From NCBI GenBank assembly GCA_945903465.1, contig CAMDOF010000013.1:20927-84926 (forward strand): 64,000 bases of DNA, given 5' to 3'. The stretch comes from Opitutus sp. GAS368. GTDB lineage: Bacteria > Verrucomicrobiota > Verrucomicrobiia > Opitutales > Opitutaceae. This document shows positions 63,816 through 64,000 of the stretch, one piece after another. A model generated the notes under the pieces. That model saw nothing but the letters and a program-made list of their open reading frames with translations, ran no database searches and was not told where the DNA came from. The stretch's first letter is position 1. Each line of letters begins with the position of its first letter. The position numbers and the translations under genes are program-made.

Positions 63816-64000
63816 ATGAAGTCACCCAACTCCTCCCCAAAGCCACAGGCCACCACCACCCGCACCGCTCTGCCCCCCGGAACCCTCGGGATCGCCGGCG
63901 CCTGCGTGCTCCTCTTCGCTACGTATCCAACTCAGACCTACGCCGCTTCTCCGCCCTACTCCCCGGCCAAGCCCGCCGCCGCCGCCGCCGCCGCCACCGC
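63816..64000 (+). CDS. Partial exported protein with poly-Ala tract (runs off window)
   Basis: MKSPNSSPKPQATTTRTALPPGTLGIAGACVLLFATYPTQTYAASPPYSPAKPAAAAAAATA. Confidence 0.45.
   Translation, partial: MKSPNSSPKPQATTTRTALPPGTLGIAGACVLLFATYPTQTYAASPPYSPAKPAAAAAAAT

Noticed and set aside
1-64000. tRNA, rRNA or known defence-system genes
   Set aside because: None recognised by eye on either strand; a tRNAscan/Infernal/DefenseFinder run would be decisive

Overview
This 64 kb high-GC window reads as a chromosome segment from a Verrucomicrobia/Opitutaceae-like bacterium. That placement is inferred from protein families (Opitutaceae-style TonB receptors, PVC-type dehydrogenase remnants) and is not proven. 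Main content: (1) 0-12.6 kb, a complete urea uptake and urease locus, urtABCDE-ureABCEFGD, with a small HPGHDGHE membrane protein converging on ureD; (2) 12.9-19.7 kb, housekeeping genes (rpsI, rplM, DUF423, CCA-adding enzyme, MOSC, GT-C-like membrane protein); (3) 20.7-38.7 kb, an accessory carbohydrate-uptake island with three large TonB-dependent receptors, an FAD oxidoreductase, a dead sulfatase, a 35-residue-periodic TPR membrane protein and a GH95-like/SGNH (CE12-like) fusion; (4) 38.7-40.8 kb, a gene graveyard (prenyltransferase, OYE and transposase fragments); (5) 40.8-55.5 kb, mostly housekeeping (thioesterase, dUTPase, an RGG-rich disordered protein, murA, ruvB, secA, HupE/UreJ, a frameshifted DUF4198, LptF/G); (6) 56.3-64 kb, a frameshifted TonB receptor plus Tat-type PLP enzyme pair, a decayed surface protein, a CusF-like protein and modAB. 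The most interesting signals are a shared ~22-nt motif at nearly constant distance (105-115 nt) upstream of three TonB receptors, a tandem pair of ~78-bp palindromic elements with an 18-bp perfect inverted repeat near 51 kb, an RGG-rich disordered protein ahead of murA, a duplication-riddled GH95-CE12 fusion, and generally pyrimidine-rich, SD-less translation starts. I found no convincing wholly new defence or RNA system. All homology calls were made by eye, without database searches.
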